This document shows, one piece after another, positions 7,716 through 7,933 of a stretch of 7,933 nucleotides of DNA. Where the stretch lies: contig PCDB01000017.1 in NCBI GenBank assembly GCA_002591625.1, positions 42,720 to 50,652 on the forward strand, in the 5' to 3' direction. Under the pieces are notes generated by a model that was not told where the DNA came from, ran no database searches, and saw only the letters and a program-made list of their open reading frames with translations. How positions within the stretch are numbered: position 1 is the stretch's first letter; every line of letters begins with the position of its first letter. The translations under genes were made by a program, and so were the position numbers. The DNA is from Porticoccaceae bacterium (GTDB taxonomy: Bacteria; Pseudomonadota; Gammaproteobacteria; Pseudomonadales; Porticoccaceae).

Positions 7716-7724
7716 ATTATAACA
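7716..7724 (-). promoter_or_regulatory. extended -10 promoter of the receptor/DUF3604 operon
   Basis: Read on the minus strand, TGT followed by TATAAT gives a perfect sigma-70 -10 hexamer (7721-7716) with the TGn extension (7724-7722). The -35 position with a 17-base spacer (7744-7739) reads CTGCTC, a poor match, as is common for extended -10 promoters. Transcription would begin near 7709 and leave a 5' leader of about 60 bases. Confidence 0.6.
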
Positions 7725-7868
7725 CCCGCAGCATAAAAGAGCAGTTTTAATTTTTGTTAATTTATGAAAAAAACGATTTGTTAGTGTGTGGCATTAGAAA
7801 ACACCACTTTGATGATTAAATGTCGCGTAGAAGGGCTGGTCAATTAATGCAGAAAAAACTTTGTGTTC

Positions 7869-7910
7869 CGCCAATCTGACTGCAGACGCCAATGAAGCGT
7901 GACGTTTGGC
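7869..7910. repeat. evenly spaced GCCAA/TTGGC motif cluster, candidate regulator sites
   Basis: The 7-mer CGCCAAT occurs at 7869-7875 and again at 7887-7893. Its GCCAA core (7870-7874, 7888-7892) recurs in inverted orientation as TTGGC at 7906-7910, so the three copies start exactly 18 bases apart. Between the first two lies the palindrome TCTG-ACTG-CAGA (7875-7886). The cluster is about 145-195 bases upstream of the -10 element, a usual distance for an activator or for a divergent promoter. Chance is not excluded for motifs this short. Confidence 0.3.
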
Positions 7911-7933
7911 TTTTCAATGATCGAGGAAGAATA

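Larger units (their letters stand above)
7648..7933. other. non-coding upstream region of the receptor/DUF3604 operon
   Basis: No convincing gene was found in these 286 bases. The first 150 are strongly A+T-rich and hold the promoter. The last 65 hold a cluster of GCCAA/TTGGC repeats. Two short open stretches reach the right edge: a plus-strand ATG at 7892 (MKRDVWLFNDRGRI, no Shine-Dalgarno), and a minus-strand tail of 29 residues ending in TAA. Either could belong to a neighbouring gene outside the window, but neither has enough sequence to be recognised. Confidence 0.5.

Noticed and set aside
7892..7933. Possible divergent gene start on the plus strand (MKRDVWLFNDRGRI)
   Set aside because: Only 14 codons are visible, there is no Shine-Dalgarno before the ATG, and a minus-strand frame is also open over the same bases. 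It cannot be supported without sequence to the right.

Overview
The window looks like part of a chromosome from a marine-type gammaproteobacterium. The evidence is two large TonB-dependent outer-membrane receptors of the 'iron complex receptor' style, a periplasmic DUF3604 protein, a crotonase and a SnoaL-like protein, with moderate G+C (below 50% by eye). This set is common in oligotrophic marine Gammaproteobacteria and some Alphaproteobacteria; the taxonomic guess is inference from gene content only.

Layout: two converging blocks. The left block is on the plus strand. It starts inside a TonB-dependent receptor whose N-terminus lies before the window (1-2130), followed by a strong intrinsic terminator (2156-2190). 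A short regulatory-looking gap then contains a 10+3+10 inverted repeat. Next comes a full-length but broken enoyl-CoA hydratase/isomerase (crotonase) gene (2263-3080) with two frameshifts and two in-frame stops, and then an intact SnoaL/NTF2-like gene (3146-3526). The right block is on the minus strand. A complete TonB-dependent receptor (7647-5431) is followed after 36 bases by a DUF3604 gene with a GTG start (5394-3574). The blocks meet tail to tail with a 47-base gap. The last 286 bases (7648-7933) are the AT-rich upstream region of the right block, with a perfect extended -10 promoter.

How the genes may work together: the right block reads as an uptake-and-processing pair. The receptor would import a large or scarce compound across the outer membrane using TonB energy. 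The exported DUF3604 protein carries a PHP-like set of metal-binding His/Asp residues and could cleave that compound in the periplasm. The substrate cannot be read from the sequence. In the left block the crotonase is dead or mis-sequenced, so any CoA-thioester step it once supplied is probably lost here, although the small SnoaL-like gene beside it is intact.

I saw no CRISPR array, tRNA, rRNA, insertion sequence or phage gene. The most unusual signals are the crotonase gene, where both frameshifts are a single extra G in the same ATGGGA hexamer, and the linked receptor/DUF3604 pair of unknown substrate.
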